64,000 nt of DNA from Oryzias latipes (Eukaryota; Chordata; Actinopteri; Beloniformes; Adrianichthyidae), in contig NC_019863.2 in NCBI RefSeq assembly GCF_002234675.1, positions 3,772,609-3,836,608 on the forward strand, read 5' to 3'. Below, in pieces: positions 1 to 19,975 of the stretch. How positions within the stretch are numbered: the first letter of the stretch is position 1; every line of letters starts with the position of its first letter. The notes below the pieces were generated by a model. It ran no database searches, was not told where the DNA came from, and was given only the letters and a program-made list of their open reading frames with translations. The translations under genes and the position numbers were made by a program.

Positions 1-2897
1 TGGGATCCTGCATGACTGACAGCATCAACAAACACGGAGCAAACACGCACAGAACCATCAGAACCGGGGCAGAACCTGGGAGGAACGAGGGGCGCCATGC
101 CACAGAGTCAGGAGCCGGAGGGTTGACACTAAAGCAGCTCTCTTGGTTGTCTTTGTTCCTCTTTTCTTTTTTTGAAACATTCTTTTCATTGAATTTTCAA
201 TAAATAAATTAAAAAATAAAACAGATTTTACATTGCATTCCATTCAGCCGTTACAATAATTGCAACGTTCTTCAACAGAATTGAAGTGATGCTTTCTCTT
301 ATTCACAGTCTTATTTTAACACCCCCACCCCAAAAACAACAGCGCCTCTCTTTAGACGTTGACAAAATTATGATTATAAAAACAGAGGTCTCTTATAGCG
401 TCCAAAAAACCATCAACAGTCAATTCTTTAGGGTCCATATTCTTTACTAAATGTATGAAAGGCTGCCGTATGATTTCAGACGTTTCTTCTTTGTCATTTT
501 TCCTAAAGGGACACCTGACGACACTTGTAGTAACCGTTGGGTTACATTTGGATTGTGTTTCTCCAGCAACTGAGATTCATAAACGCCATTTCACCTTCGT
601 TGCAGTTGTGTTTTTTTGGAAATATACCCAACAAAAAAAACTTTGGCTCCAGTGAGATGGACTTTAAAGTATTTTTTCTTTTCTGTTCCTGGCTCTGGCA
701 GTCTCTCTCTTTCCTTTCTGGCTCCCCTTTCTTTCCTGCCCCCCCCCCCCCCCCCCTCCCTCCCTCCGCCGGGACTGGAGGGGAAGTTTAATACATCTCC
801 CAGTCTACGCTCTTTTCTTTCTTGCTAATGTGGAGCATGTGACCGATTTCCGGGCAAAGCCCAGTGTTCAGAGGTCGATCGTCGACATTGAGACAGGTAG
901 ACTGAGCTCTTTTAATGTAAATGCACACTGATGTGTGGGTTCAGAGAAAGCCACTTTAGTGTTCATGGTCTCTAGGACAACAGCTGAGAACATTATCATT
1001 CACTCATGCAGAGCTGTCATTCCAGGCTTTTCTTTTGCTACTGTCGCTTGTTTGGACCTCCAGCCTTCCTTGACTTCACAAAGGAGTGCGCCCCCTGCTG
1101 GACAAACTCCATCTGTGGTTAATCAGAAAAGTTTTAGATATTCCTTTTGGGGGTCAAAATAAAACTGGATTATGTGAGAAGCTAAATCTAAAAAATGTTT
1201 TTTTTTTGTTTCAGACGTGACTTTGTGAATTTAAGATGCTTTTATGAGAAAAACTGTTCAAACCTTGGAACTGGCTCACAGTTAAACATGGCTGATACAC
1301 GCAGAGCAAATATTATTACATGTCGGAAACAAATGATGTACAAAATAGTAATAACATTTGAGTTCTGATGACTTACTTTAAGGCCACCTATAATTTGTCC
1401 TCCTCTGCATTAGGGCAGGGCGTTGGATTAATTTGATCGATTCATTCATATTTTGCCCTCTAAGAAAACTGGATTTTTTTCCCAGCATCCTGCTCTGTTG
1501 GGCTTCTGTTGTTCTGAATAAGGTCAGCCCGCCCGTCCCTCAGATGTTAAAAAAACAACTAGTAAAGAGCAGCTTGTTCCCAAAATACCAACAATTTCTT
1601 TTGTCATGTGGGACTGTCTCAGTTTTGAGGCTGCAGACTCGGAGAAACAAACGGGGGAAAAACATTTTTAAAAAAAAGTCTGAAAAGCAACAAATTATGA
1701 GTCAGAAACAAAACATAAAAAAACAAAACTGAATTCTTTTGACCACTGAAGAACCTCAGAACTATAAGCAGCCTAAAACCTTCAAATATGGCACTATAAT
1801 AATTTAAAAATCCAATAAACCAAAATAAAAAACATTTTTAATGAATCTGTCATTACATCAAGTTTTGTACGAATTTATTGATTCCCCCAAACAGATGAAT
1901 GTTCCTTTAAATCAAAGGTGATGTTTACACTAACAGTGATGTTTTCTATGCAAAAATCACTGTGAATTTTTCATGTGATTTATTATTAATATTATTATTA
2001 TATGAATAATAATAAAAGTTCATCTTTGTTCAATTTAAATCCCTAAAAGTTGCAAGGATGTTTTTAAATAACTAAAAAAATGAAATGATATGAAAACTAC
2101 TTGTCAGAGTAAATATATATTAAATCAAACATAAGGTAGATCATTGTTTCAGTGGGACACTCCCTTTCCCTGCAGGAGACAAGCAGCACCTCTTTAATAA
2201 AACGTTTCTAAATGATAGTATGAATCTAAAAATGCACCATAAACATAACCAAGCTTCATCTGAACTTTCACTTTTTAATTTGAACAGTCGATCTATAATA
2301 ATGAAGGGTCATTCAAGGTCATTCAAGAATGAATAATTAGCCTATTTTACTTAAGTAAACTTAACTTGTTCCTGAATTTCTTAAAAGCAGATTCAAATTA
2401 ATGCAATTTTGTTGTTCAAATGAGGAAACTTTGAAAACCAAATGTTATCGTGTTTTCAGGATAAACATTAGGAGTTGGACTCATCCAACACTTTGCTTTC
2501 CCTTGATCAGTTCTTCAAACATATGAAGATTTATAGAACATGTAGATGATTAATTCTCAAATGTTATGAATAATATTTATTACTTGGTAAATATCACATT
2601 CGTTGTAGTAAATAGAGAGGCAGAAAACCATCCTGTCCATGTTTTTGAAATGAATTCATGATATATTTTAACTCAATAAAAACCATGAAAACCTGGAAAA
2701 CTGCCACAATAGTCATCCAAATAAATCCCTTGTTTTAGTTTCTTTGCATCATATTTTTGTATTTTTATTCTTATTTTATTCCGCTTGAAAAAGTTCTCTG
2801 TTTTTGGTCAAAAGTAAATGACTATATTATAGTCTCTATAAGATTGGCCATGTAACTGTTCCCTACCAGACACTGGATGTCAGTGTGTTCTGATGTG

Positions 2898-2946
<49 letters not shown>
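1..2946. other. Intron 1 of eefsec, no exon recognised
   Basis: This AT-rich stretch lies downstream of eefsec exon 1 on the minus strand, so I read it as part of intron 1. I found no further eefsec exon: the part of the GTPase domain that should follow exon 1 is not seen in any frame. It holds a pyrimidine run at 739-767 (a long C run, then TCCC units) and scattered A- and T-runs. The other eefsec exons must lie beyond base 1. Confidence 0.6.

Positions 2947-2949
<3 letters not shown>
2897..2949. repeat. (ATCA)n microsatellite
   Basis: About 13 nearly perfect tandem ATCA units lie in eefsec intron 1, some 130 bp past the exon 1 donor. Confidence 0.95.
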
Positions 2950-2950
<1 letters not shown>

Positions 2951-3080
2951 ATAACAGAACAGCCTTTGCCACCATTGCATACTGTCTGAATGCCTCGGAG
3001 GGCTTGGGAATGTTGGACCTTGAGCCCCTGACCCTTCATGATGCTCAGTCCATCCATGATCTTCCACAGGTTTACGTTAC

Positions 3081-3384
3081 CTCCGATAATTGTTCGGATC
3101 AGAGAGGCGTGGCCTGGACAGTCCACCAGGGTAAACTGCAGACTGTCGTACGGCTTCAGGCCCCCGCCGTCCCGCAGGTGATCCGGACAATCCACCGTGA
3201 AGGAGGAGAAGCCGAGGTCTAACGTGATGCCTCTCTCCCGGGACTGTGGGTTCTTGTCGAAAGCAGCCGTGGAGGCGGTGCTGCTCAGCGCTCTGGCCAG
3301 CGACGTCTTCCCGCTGTCGACATGTCCGAGGACCCCCACGTTGAAATTTAACGTTTTCGTGCGGCTGTCATGAGACTCGGACAT
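3081..3384 (-). CDS. eefsec: eefsec exon 1: selenocysteine-tRNA-specific elongation factor (5' part)
   Basis: eEFSec is the GTPase that brings Sec-tRNA to the ribosome at UGA codons of selenoprotein mRNAs. This exon encodes the first 101 residues plus one base. It shows the G1 loop GHVDSGKT (residues 20-27), a switch I stretch with RERGIT (49-54) and the G3 motif DCPGH (88-92), ending in ...SLIRTIIG. These match the start of the EFTu-like GTP-binding domain of vertebrate eEFSec. The ATG at 3384 gives MSESHD...; an upstream in-frame ATG at 3435 would add 17 residues that look unlike the family. The donor is GGAG|GTAACG at 3081/3080, phase 1. The exon is CpG-rich. The gene runs head to head with ruvbl1. 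The remaining domains, including the SECIS/SBP2-related C-terminal domain, are outside the window. Confidence 0.95.
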
Positions 3385-12265
<8,881 letters not shown>

Positions 12266-12413
12266 AACGGTCATCTCCAGGACAGATGTTTATGTTCTTG
12301 ATCCAGACAGCATTCTTTTCCCTTTTGTTCCCAACCTTCCCACTGGTTTCCTCATTTGCTGATGTAGTTTTAATTTTTCAATTCAAAGTTCTGTTTATGC
12401 TGACTTGTTTTTC

Positions 12414-12419
12414 AATAAA
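12414..12419 (+). terminator. ruvbl1: ruvbl1 polyadenylation signal
   Basis: AATAAA lies 149 nt after the ruvbl1 stop codon and is followed by T-rich sequence. It is the first canonical signal in the 3' UTR. Confidence 0.85.
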
Positions 12420-13167
12420 AAAGGTTAAAAAATGCTGATTTGTTCTTCAGCCCCCTTTTTGTGTTTACATTTTTTCACATTAACATCCCATAATCCACAA
12501 TGTTGGATTTTACTAATAAAGGCTAAAAGGTCTTTTCTATATTTTGTTTTAAGAACTGTTAATTATTACTTTGGCGATATTACTGAGAAACTACTTAAGC
12601 AACAGACCAAAGCTAAAATCAGAAAATAATCAATAATCAGAAACAATACAGATTTGGAAAATTAGCAAAACTTTAAAAACAAAATTGCTGCATTGAAGAT
12701 ACAGTCATCTAATTAATTTTGTTATTTCAAACCTTTTTTAAAGAATAAAAATCATGAACTGGTTGGGGTCCGATTCCTTTTTTAATTCTAAAAACAATTA
12801 CTGTTTAATCATTTGACCCCCCATGAATCCTTTTCAGTGTGTTGGGGTTGCTGGAGCCTATCCCAGCTAATGTTGGGTGGGGCTGGGGTACCAGTCACCA
12901 GTCTCTTGCAGGAAAAGCACCTTTTTTCTCTCAAATCTGCTCCCTTCAGGGATTGCTGCATTGAATCATCTGTCTCCATCTATATCAGGGGTGGGCAAAC
13001 TACGGGGGGGGGGGGCATTTCCAGCCTGTTAAAGCATTTAATCATGCCCACCAAACTGGAAAAAACCATATTACTAACTTCAATCATGTTTTATTTTCCC
13101 TGTAATTTTAGTTTCGACCTGTAGATGGTGCACGACAAATGAACTGACCTCTGCAGAAAGTTCCTCT

Positions 13168-13275
13168 GCGTTCACGTGGTGTTGGAAGATTCGTTAATTT
13201 TCCGACGTTCGTGCGTGTTTTCCCGAGTTGAAAAGCCATTTTTCTGATTATTCCAACCCCACGTGAACGCAGCAT
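13168..13275. repeat. Inverted repeat, small MITE-like element
   Basis: The ends GCGTTCACGTGGTGTTGGAA and TTCCAACCCCACGTGAACGC are complementary except at one position and enclose about 65 bp. I see no clear target-site duplication. Confidence 0.7.
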
Positions 13276-13404
13276 TTCTCTAAGTTTGCATTTTCCCTGA
13301 TGGACATCAACCACAATCTCCATGGCAACAACAAGGTTTGGACAAATACAAATTTGTCTGGACCAGATCAAAGAATAAATGTTGTCATTTAAATTACATT
13401 AAAA

Positions 13405-13990
13405 GAATAATAATTTTCGCCTTTCGGCTTCTCCCATTAGGATTCGCCACAGCGAATCAGCTTCCACTGATCCGCACAGGTGGTTTTTTATGCCGAATGT
13501 TCCTGACACAAGCCTGTGTTTTCAAGGCAGTGCCAAGGGTCATATATATTTAATTCAATTTATTTATATAGCCCAATATTACAACAATAGTCGTCTCAAT
13601 GGGCTTCATACCAGTAATTGTATGATAAACATGAAATCATAAAGATCACAAAGTCATAGAATTCAATAGATGATGACTAAACTAAACAGACTAAGCTAAA
13701 CTGGGAATCCCTGCTCTTAGACTCTTATTCTCAGTAAGGAAAAACTCCAACGACAAAAAAACGGATTCCAGGAGGAAAAAAAAAGAAACCTCAAGGGTGT
13801 CCACATGAAGGAGGGATTCTCTCCCAGGACGGACAGACAACCCACCCTGGGACTCTCTATGTTCTGTTTATAATTTAACTTGTTTCCTCGGACAGTCCCT
13901 TTTTCTAAACTCAAAGTTGATTTTGCTTTGGTTTTACGTCAGATGCCCTTCCTGCGTCAACCCCCTGCATTTACCCCGACTTGGGACCAG
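13405..13990. repeat. Composite dispersed repeat
   Basis: The outer parts (CTTCTCCCATTAGGATTCGCCACAG... and ...CTTCCTGCGTCAACCCCCTGCATTTACCC) look like the two halves of a repeat common in fish genomes. They are separated by a second repeat (about 13545-13915) that begins with AATTTATTTATATAGCCC and includes CTCCCAGGACGG. The family assignment is from memory and uncertain. Confidence 0.5.
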
Positions 13991-14043
13991 CACTTGAAAT
14001 TCTGCCTTCTTGTGGTTGCATTTTAGCAAATCTATCACAAAAT

Positions 14044-14076
<33 letters not shown>

Positions 14077-14185
14077 CCAACCCAGTTAATCCCTTCTGAG
14101 GTCACTGGGCTGCTGGAGCCTATCCCAGCAACTGTAGGGCAAACGCGAGGTACATACTAGATGAGTTGCTAGTCTGTTCCTGGAC
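14044..14185. repeat. (CATC)n run plus CCTATCCCAGC dispersed repeat
   Basis: Tandem CATC units (14044-14079) run into GGGCTGCTGGAGCCTATCCC (about 14107-14126), a dispersed repeat also seen at 12832, 26692 and 61157. The short-tandem head plus conserved body suggests copies of one family. Confidence 0.65.
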
Positions 14186-14465
14186 CCATCTAAATATACA
14201 TTATTTTAAAGGCAAAACAAGTTTTAGGTTTACTCTTTTAATCTAACGAAGGGAATAACACATTTTTAGACAAATATTGAGGGATACTGGTAGTTAACAA
14301 TCATTTCTTGTTTGATTTTTTTTTTTACTTCCCAAAGCTGGAAAATTTTGTAAAAAGAAAAAAAAAGGTAATTAAAAAACAGTGGTTTGTTAAGGTTTCA
14401 CAACAGCAGGAAAATAAATGGCTGATCAAAGCTGATCAAAGCTCTTCTTCTGCAGAAGTTTCCAT

Positions 14466-14593
14466 CTACTTCCTGATTGGTGGAGCTGAGCGTGAGGTGA
14501 AAACAGTCTCTGCTCCTGACCTCGCTCCACTGAACACGGACGGAGCAGCTTTCCCCAGTTTTTCTGCAAAGAACAAGAATAATATATAAATAA

Positions 14594-14672
<79 letters not shown>

Positions 14673-15196
14673 TTCTGTACATCATTTGAAGTTATGCACG
14701 GCAGCTCATTCTGCTTCTACAGCATGCATGGACAAATATATCTGTGCCCTGCTGGGTGATGGAGCACACTGTCTGACAGGAATCTCCTTTCATTATATGA
14801 CATCTCTTCCCTTCTGTATATGGAGTGGAAACCTGAGGAACCCTCCCTGCTCGCGCTCTCGCTGCTATACTGTCATGTTAACCAGAAGCAGGCAGACAAA
14901 AGGCTGTTTCCTCTACTATCAACTCTAAATCCAGAGGGGAGTCACTCTTCTACTCTCATGACAACATGAGTGTGCTCTCACCACACTCCTCCATCACTTC
15001 TAAAGTCTTGCTCTTCACCGGCTCATTACAGCCCAGCTTTGCCTTCGCTTTGGTCAAGTCCTCTTCTCTCATTTCAGGGCGCTGCTTTTGTTCGTCATCC
15101 TGGCCAGGCTGGAATACAGAGAGAGTCCTCCACATCAGCAACAGTTAACTTCCAAGCTACACGAAAAATCCAAAAAATCTGTCTTACTTGAGACAT
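14466..15196 (-). CDS. mustn1: mustn1, musculoskeletal embryonic nuclear protein 1, complete
   Basis: MUSTN1 is a small nuclear protein of developing and regenerating muscle and skeleton. Three exons join in phase: 15188-15196 (codes only Met-Ser-Gln; donor CAA|GTAAGA), 14982-15108 (acceptor TATTCCAG, donor TGTG|GTGAGA) and 14466-14563 (acceptor CTTTGCAG, stop TAG at 14466). The product is 77 aa; the human protein is about 82. Recognisable family blocks are REEDLTKAKAKLG, VKSKTLEVMEEC and GKAAPSVFSGARSGAETVF. The C-terminus is basic (ending APPIRK). Intron 2 contains a 71-bp (TA)n microsatellite. Its place beside rft1 and prkcd agrees with the human 3p21 order as I remember it. The coding exons are very small, so it is easily missed by ORF scanning. 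Confidence 0.93.
14599..14669. repeat. (TA)n microsatellite in mustn1 intron 2
   Basis: About 35 uninterrupted TA units lie only 36 bp from the acceptor of mustn1 exon 3, so the tract is upstream of and close to that splice site on the minus strand. Confidence 0.98.
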
Positions 15197-15989
15197 GGTG
15201 AAGGGACGAAGATCCTCTGTTAACAGAAGTCCTGTTCTTACTGCCAGCTGTTCCTGTTTTGCTCCAAACACCCCCCCCCCACACACACACACATGTAAAC
15301 ACAATCTGGCAGCAATTTTCCACTGGAGAGAAAAGTTGGGTCTTTAGGATAACAAATGACGTAATGAGAGAGAAAGCTCCTCCCCTTTCTCGTCTCTCTG
15401 TTGCCCTCAGCGTGTGCTATTCTTCATTCAGGCACCATCAGAGCTGAACTGGATCCTAAAGCGTCATCAATAAAACATCTACACAACAACCCTCTGAACA
15501 ACTCTATCAACGTTTTCTGATGAAAACAGAATTAAAGCATCTGAACATCTGTTGGTATCAGAATGCTCCCCACGCCATCCAGCTGCTTTTCAACAAATAC
15601 GTCATCATTCAGGCCTTTGGGATCTCAGATTCACTGGTAGTTTATACAAAACAATGAAAAGATTCTTTAAAAATATAGCTCCACCAGAGTTAGAAAGACT
15701 TTGAACCTTCCCAAATTAATTTAACAGATTAATACAAATCCATCATCATCCTGAATTTCCACCTGCATCAAGTTTTAACAACTGACCAAAAAAACCTCCC
15801 GATTATGCTGGGTCAAAGGTTTGAAAATGGAAACATGATGTACTTTCAGCTACTCAAACTCCCAGACCAAGAATTTTTATTAAGATTTTTACTACGACAT
15901 CATCTTTATATTTTGGCCAATCTGCAAGTTCCACCTTCAGACTTTGAGCTATTTTTACATCTATAATCAAATGAGAAATGACTATAAAA

Positions 15990-16225
15990 TACAGTGGGGC
16001 AAAACAGTATTTAGTCAGCCACCAATTGTGCAAGTTCTTCCACTGAAAAATTCACAGGTTCACCTCATCTATGGGAGACAAAATGACAAAGAAATCCAGA
16101 AATCACATTGTCTGTTTTTTTGAAGAATTTATTTGTAACTTAGGGTGGAAAATAAGTATTTGGTCAATAACTTAAGTTCAACTCAATACTTTGTTATATA
16201 CTCTTTGTTATCAATGACAGCAGTC
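15990..16225 (+). mobile_element. Tc1-like element, left end only
   Basis: TACAGTGGGGCAAAACAGTA is followed by TTTAGTCAGCCACCAATTGT, and later by GGTGGAAAATAAGTATTTGG. This is the terminal sequence of a Tc1-like family common in teleosts. The transposase and the right end are absent. Confidence 0.75.
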
Positions 16226-16289
16226 AAATATTTTCTGCAGGAATAATAAGATGGCCAAAGGAAGAGATACAGACCACGGATGTTAAAAC

Positions 16290-16470
16290 ATGAAAGCTCC
16301 TCACCATGCATGGAGGGTTCCATCCCAAATCCAGCACCCTGAGACTGTATGCTAGCCGCAAGGAAGGAGGCCGAGGACTAGTGAGCGTAGAAGCCACCAT
16401 CCAGGATGAAACATCCAAGATGCATGAGTACATCAAGATCCCAACTGACAGTGTTGAGCAAAGGTGAAAG
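16290..16470 (+). pseudogene. LINE reverse-transcriptase fragment
   Basis: The plus strand translates to MHGGFHPKSSTLRLYASRKE, then GGRGLVSVEATIQDETSKMH and EYI before decay. This is the HGGFHPKSSTxRLYxxRKEGGRGLVSV block found in LINE polymerases of RTE-like or related non-LTR elements. No other domain is visible. It is a truncated fossil. Confidence 0.7.
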
Positions 16471-16995
16471 CCCACAAAGTTCACAGTCTGTGTTCAGATG
16501 GTTTCCATTGTGCCCCTTTATGTCTCTTCTTTGGCAATAACCTATGCTTTTCATCAAGGAGCGCTTCTGATGCAGACAGTTCAAAGAATAGATTCACGAT
16601 ATCTCTCCTTACTGAAAGGACATTCCAGGTGACAACTTCCTTACTTCATACAAAATTATTCACCATTTTATTTTGAACAACAGCTTAAACATTTAAGAAA
16701 AACAAAAGATCCCCAGTAACAGAATATTTTCTGCAATATTAAAGAATGAACCAGATATTTGTAAACGTTTATGCCTTTTCATTTGACATTACACTCAAGT
16801 GCTTCCTATTTGGTATATTCCATCACTGTTAACGAGGAATGTTGCATTCAAAATACAAATAGAAACAGGAGGCACTTTTTAAAAAAAAATAGTTTTTGCT
16901 TCTCATCTCCATCGAAGTTTTAATGCGGCAGAAAATGTGGGAGATTTTTCTTTTTTGTACAAAAATATCCTCCACGAGAGCAACAGTCTGTTTTA

Positions 16996-19375
16996 TTAAG
17001 TGGTTTTCTTCCTGTACTGTGACAACAGGTGAGTCCTGATGAAGTGTAACAGCTGTTTTTCACTCAGAGCCGTCGCAGCAAGCACAAGGAGCAAACACGC
17101 GCCTCCCACAGCAATGTGGAGCAGCCTGAGCCACCAGCCGCCGTCACAGCAGAGAGCAGCCTGAAACAAGAGAGTCACAAAGACATCACCATTAAAATCC
17201 AAAGAGAAGAACAAAGACATCCCCTTTTGTTCAAACCAAAGTCCTGTTTCAGCACCTCAGAAACGGCTGTGACGGCCGCACTGACAGCGAGGGCCAGCAG
17301 GAGCAGCGGTGAGGGCAGCAGGCCTCTCAGAGGTCTCCACTGACTGATCTGGAAGTAGCGATGGATGTAACGGAGGCTGTGGAGGATGCGGAGCCCCATG
17401 TTGAGGCAGTTTGCCAGAATGAAGCCGACTCCTCCGGCCCACCATGTCAGCATGTACGACAGTAGCAGAAAGGAGGCAGACAAAGCCAGCATCAGCAGGT
17501 TATACCTGCCGACAAAACAAAAGCATCAGTGGAGATAAAGACAGGACTCGTGGTGTTTGGCTCTGTCCTTTTTCTTACTTGTCAACCTCCTCTTTGCTCA
17601 TGGTGGCAAACACAAAACACTCTGTGACACCGTTGACAGCCAGCAGCAGCACATAGCAACTGTAGCAGCGCAGCAAAACAGGACCTTTGGTAAAAAATGA
17701 ACAGAAACAGGAAAAAAAGAAATAAACAAATAAAAAATCTCACCGTTTATATTCTTCCTGCATTTGGGCTGCATTCATACCTGAGCCACTACTCAGAAGA
17801 GAGCCACCGTAAATATCCAAAGCCAGGTGAGAGTAGCCGTAGCCAAAGACCGTGATGATCAGACCAATCACCACCACCAGTTTCAGCAAGCACTCCAAGA
17901 CCTCCGCCGCTATGGAGGCGGCTTCCTGCAAACCAACCGCGCCGCAGGAAAAAAAATCAGCCACACGCTTGGCCATCGAAAAGCAGCTGGTGTCCACAAC
18001 AAACCTGTTCTTGCCTTCGAACGTCACGTCCTCTGTCTAAAACGTTGGCAAAGAAGACGTAGAAGCTTTCCTCGATGGGTAGGAAGACGAAACGCGCCAC
18101 CATCGAGCCCAAGTTGTTGACGATATCGTAAACACCCTGGTCCCCAAAGGTCAGGACATTGAAGAAGGTCATGATGTAACGCTCTCCCTCAGTCAAGATC
18201 TGCTTCAGGAAGGACTGCTTGAAGAAGCTCCACGTAAGCTGAGCCGCACTCCAGTCTATCAGCGGCTTTACCGCCAGCAAAAAGGAAGTTATTGTTATTT
18301 ACTACGTACTTTGAAGGCACAAACAAAGAGAGGAGCATGTGTTCGATTGACAACCTCTCCATGGATCCTGCCTGGCAGTAAATCTGTGACCCGGTGCAGA
18401 GGGAAACTCTTCTTTGCTGCCTCTTCTGACCCCAAGAAGCGCTTGAAGTACGCTACGTAGCACAACAACAGGAATCCAGTGTACACCAGCTGAGAAAGAT
18501 ATACAAAGCATTTAAAATGGTGACAGGCACAAATTAGCAGAAGACCAGTCGTCTTACATGAGCCGCAGAGAAGATGTAGAGACCCCATTCCCGGGCAAAC
18601 AGCACCAGCACCACCGTGACGCTGCACTTGGCGATCATGGCTAAGCTCTCAGCCACCACCTTCAGCCATACAAACATGTGAGCCTGAGCCAAGACCCAGA
18701 GGGGCTCCGCCAGGAGCTCCTGGACCCCCGAGAAGGCAAAAAGCACCACAGCGGCACCGTAGTAAGGGACGGCCCCCGGGTCAGGGACCTCCAGGAGCCA
18801 CAGCCACACCGATCCAAGGAAGAGGGCCCATAATACACCAATGGGAACCCTACCAACAAACCAGAGTTAAGAACCAAACTGAACACAAAGCATCATGGTT
18901 CTGATGTCAGTCAGTGAGCTTACGTCAGCCATAAGAGGTTGATGGTTTGTCTCCAGTTCTGATTAGTCCCTGATTCCCCACTAAGACAGGCTCTGCGAAA
19001 AGCCTCTCTGGACAGGAATACTAGTGTGGAATAGAGCAGAGTGAGCCTGGAATACGAACACAGGGTCGGTCACCAATGAGATCAGGTTTATCTGGAGCTC
19101 TGCTTTGACTTCCTGACGGCGTCCTGACGTTTACCTGACGTTGACGACCCCGATCAGCTCTTTGGACACAAAGCGCAGCGTGAAGCCGTTCAGCAGGAAG
19201 GTGAGCACGCGGAACATCACCTGCAGCACACACACACACACAGATCTGTGACACACACACACAAACACACACCGACAGACAGACACACACACACACACAC
19301 ACACGCATTTACCTGTAGCAACACGTTACATGATGCCAGAGTGAAAGTGTTCCGCAGTTTATCCACTGAGTTCAT
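16996..19375 (-). CDS. rft1: rft1, Man5GlcNAc2-PP-dolichol translocation protein, complete
   Basis: RFT1 is an ER multi-spanning membrane protein of the MOP flippase fold, needed for lipid-linked oligosaccharide assembly in N-glycosylation (human RFT1-CDG). Ten exons join in phase: 19313-19375, 19135-19220, 18924-19046, 18558-18849, 18355-18489, 18005-18265, 17781-17925, 17579-17684, 17256-17505, 16996-17160. The product is 541 aa, the length I recall for human. Family blocks include [46 protein letters not shown]-like [35 protein letters not shown] and SSGSGPVLLR. Most exons encode hydrophobic segments. Intron 5 has an unusual donor, GAG|GTTGTC, chosen because it restores the family length; the stronger GTACGT downstream would leave an intron of only about 40 nt. 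Introns 1-5 are all very short. Confidence 0.97.
19221..19312. repeat. rft1 intron 1, almost entirely (CA/TG)n
   Basis: This 92-nt intron is (CA)n on the plus strand and hence (UG)n in the transcript, with GATC and GACAGACAGA interruptions. Its acceptor CTGCAG follows a UG tract rather than an ordinary polypyrimidine tract. Confidence 0.95.
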
Positions 19376-19504
19376 TTCGGAATCTTTACTGACTTGAGTC
19401 CGCAGGGAAGCGGAGGAGAAACCGGAGTTTTTTCTACCGAGCAGACATCCTTATAAAAACACGGGGACTGCCTCTGGAACAGACAGAAGACACTGCTGAC
19501 GGGC

Positions 19505-19560
19505 TTTACGACCACTTCCGCATACACTCGACGTCACGCGCTGACGTCAGCAACGCGCAA
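19505..19560 (-). promoter_or_regulatory. rft1 proximal promoter with CRE and ETS motifs
   Basis: A full palindromic CRE, TGACGTCA, is at 19542-19549, with a half CRE (ACGTCA) at 19530-19535 and an ETS-type CGGAAGTG (minus strand) at 19512-19520. The first is about 170 bp upstream of the start codon, in a CpG-rich stretch. This suits a housekeeping promoter; binding is inferred only from motif sequence. Confidence 0.5.
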
Positions 19561-19670
19561 ATCCCACTGGTGCCGCGGGAGGGCGTGGTTCTGTCATTCT
19601 AATGGCAGGTCCATTTGAACAGTGACAAATCAAGAAGTTAATTTAAATGAAGTGATATAAAACTATTTGC

Positions 19671-19975
19671 GTTTGGGGAAAAATAAGTGTTTGAACGTTC
19701 TTGCTGGAAAGACGTAGTTTATAGTCCATTCCGATCTTGTGCAGGTCTACAATCTTCCCCCATAAATTCATTAAAGGCTCTGTCAAGTCCTTCCCATGTT
19801 GAAAAGTCTGACTGATTCTGTGGACAGGTGTGTTTTACAGGTGAAAAGCTGTCCTCAATTCAGATGACAGTTTGATATGAAAAGTCTAACTGGTCTGTGA
19901 GAAGCAGAAACCAAAGTTACTAGGTAGCCAAATACTTATTTTTCCTCAAATAAATGCAAATATTTTTAAATAAAT
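19671..19975 (-). mobile_element. Internally deleted Tc1-like element
   Basis: Read on the minus strand it has AAAATAAGTATTTGGC, ACACACCTGTCCACAGAATC and AAGATTGTAGACCTGCACAA, the order of terminus, pre-start region and early transposase found in Tc1-like elements. A copy of the AATAAGTRTTTG end lies at each side (19683 and 19930 regions) in opposite orientation. The transposase body is deleted. Confidence 0.65.

Larger units (their letters stand above)
12420..14465. other. Intergenic region ruvbl1 - mustn1, repeat-rich
   Basis: Between the ruvbl1 poly(A) site and the mustn1 stop codon I see no gene, only repeat debris: a CTGGAGCCTATCCCAGC-type dispersed repeat (12832-12910), an inverted repeat at 13168-13275, a composite dispersed repeat (13405-13990), a (CATC)n run and a second copy of the CCTATCCCAGC repeat (14081-14185). 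Confidence 0.7.
15197..16995. other. mustn1 upstream region / rft1 downstream region
   Basis: The proximal part upstream of mustn1 contains an E-box (CAGCTG, 15246-15251), a plausible site for myogenic bHLH factors, and a C-run followed by (CA)n (15270-15293). The rest holds a Tc1-like terminus and a LINE fragment, listed separately. For the rft1 3' end, TTTATT at 16992-16997 (AATAAA on the minus strand, overlapping the stop codon) and at 16667-16672 are candidate poly(A) signals; the second is better placed. Confidence 0.5.

Noticed and set aside
2897-2949. Possible CRISPR-like repeat array
   Set aside because: The 4-bp unit has no spacers; it is a eukaryotic microsatellite.
3004-3222. Plus-strand open frame opposite eefsec exon 1
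   Set aside because: It is the shadow of a clear GTPase exon on the minus strand.
14398-14928. Open frames of alternating Tyr-Ile on both strands
   Set aside because: They come from the (TA)n microsatellite; part of the minus-strand frame overlaps mustn1 exon 3 in another frame.
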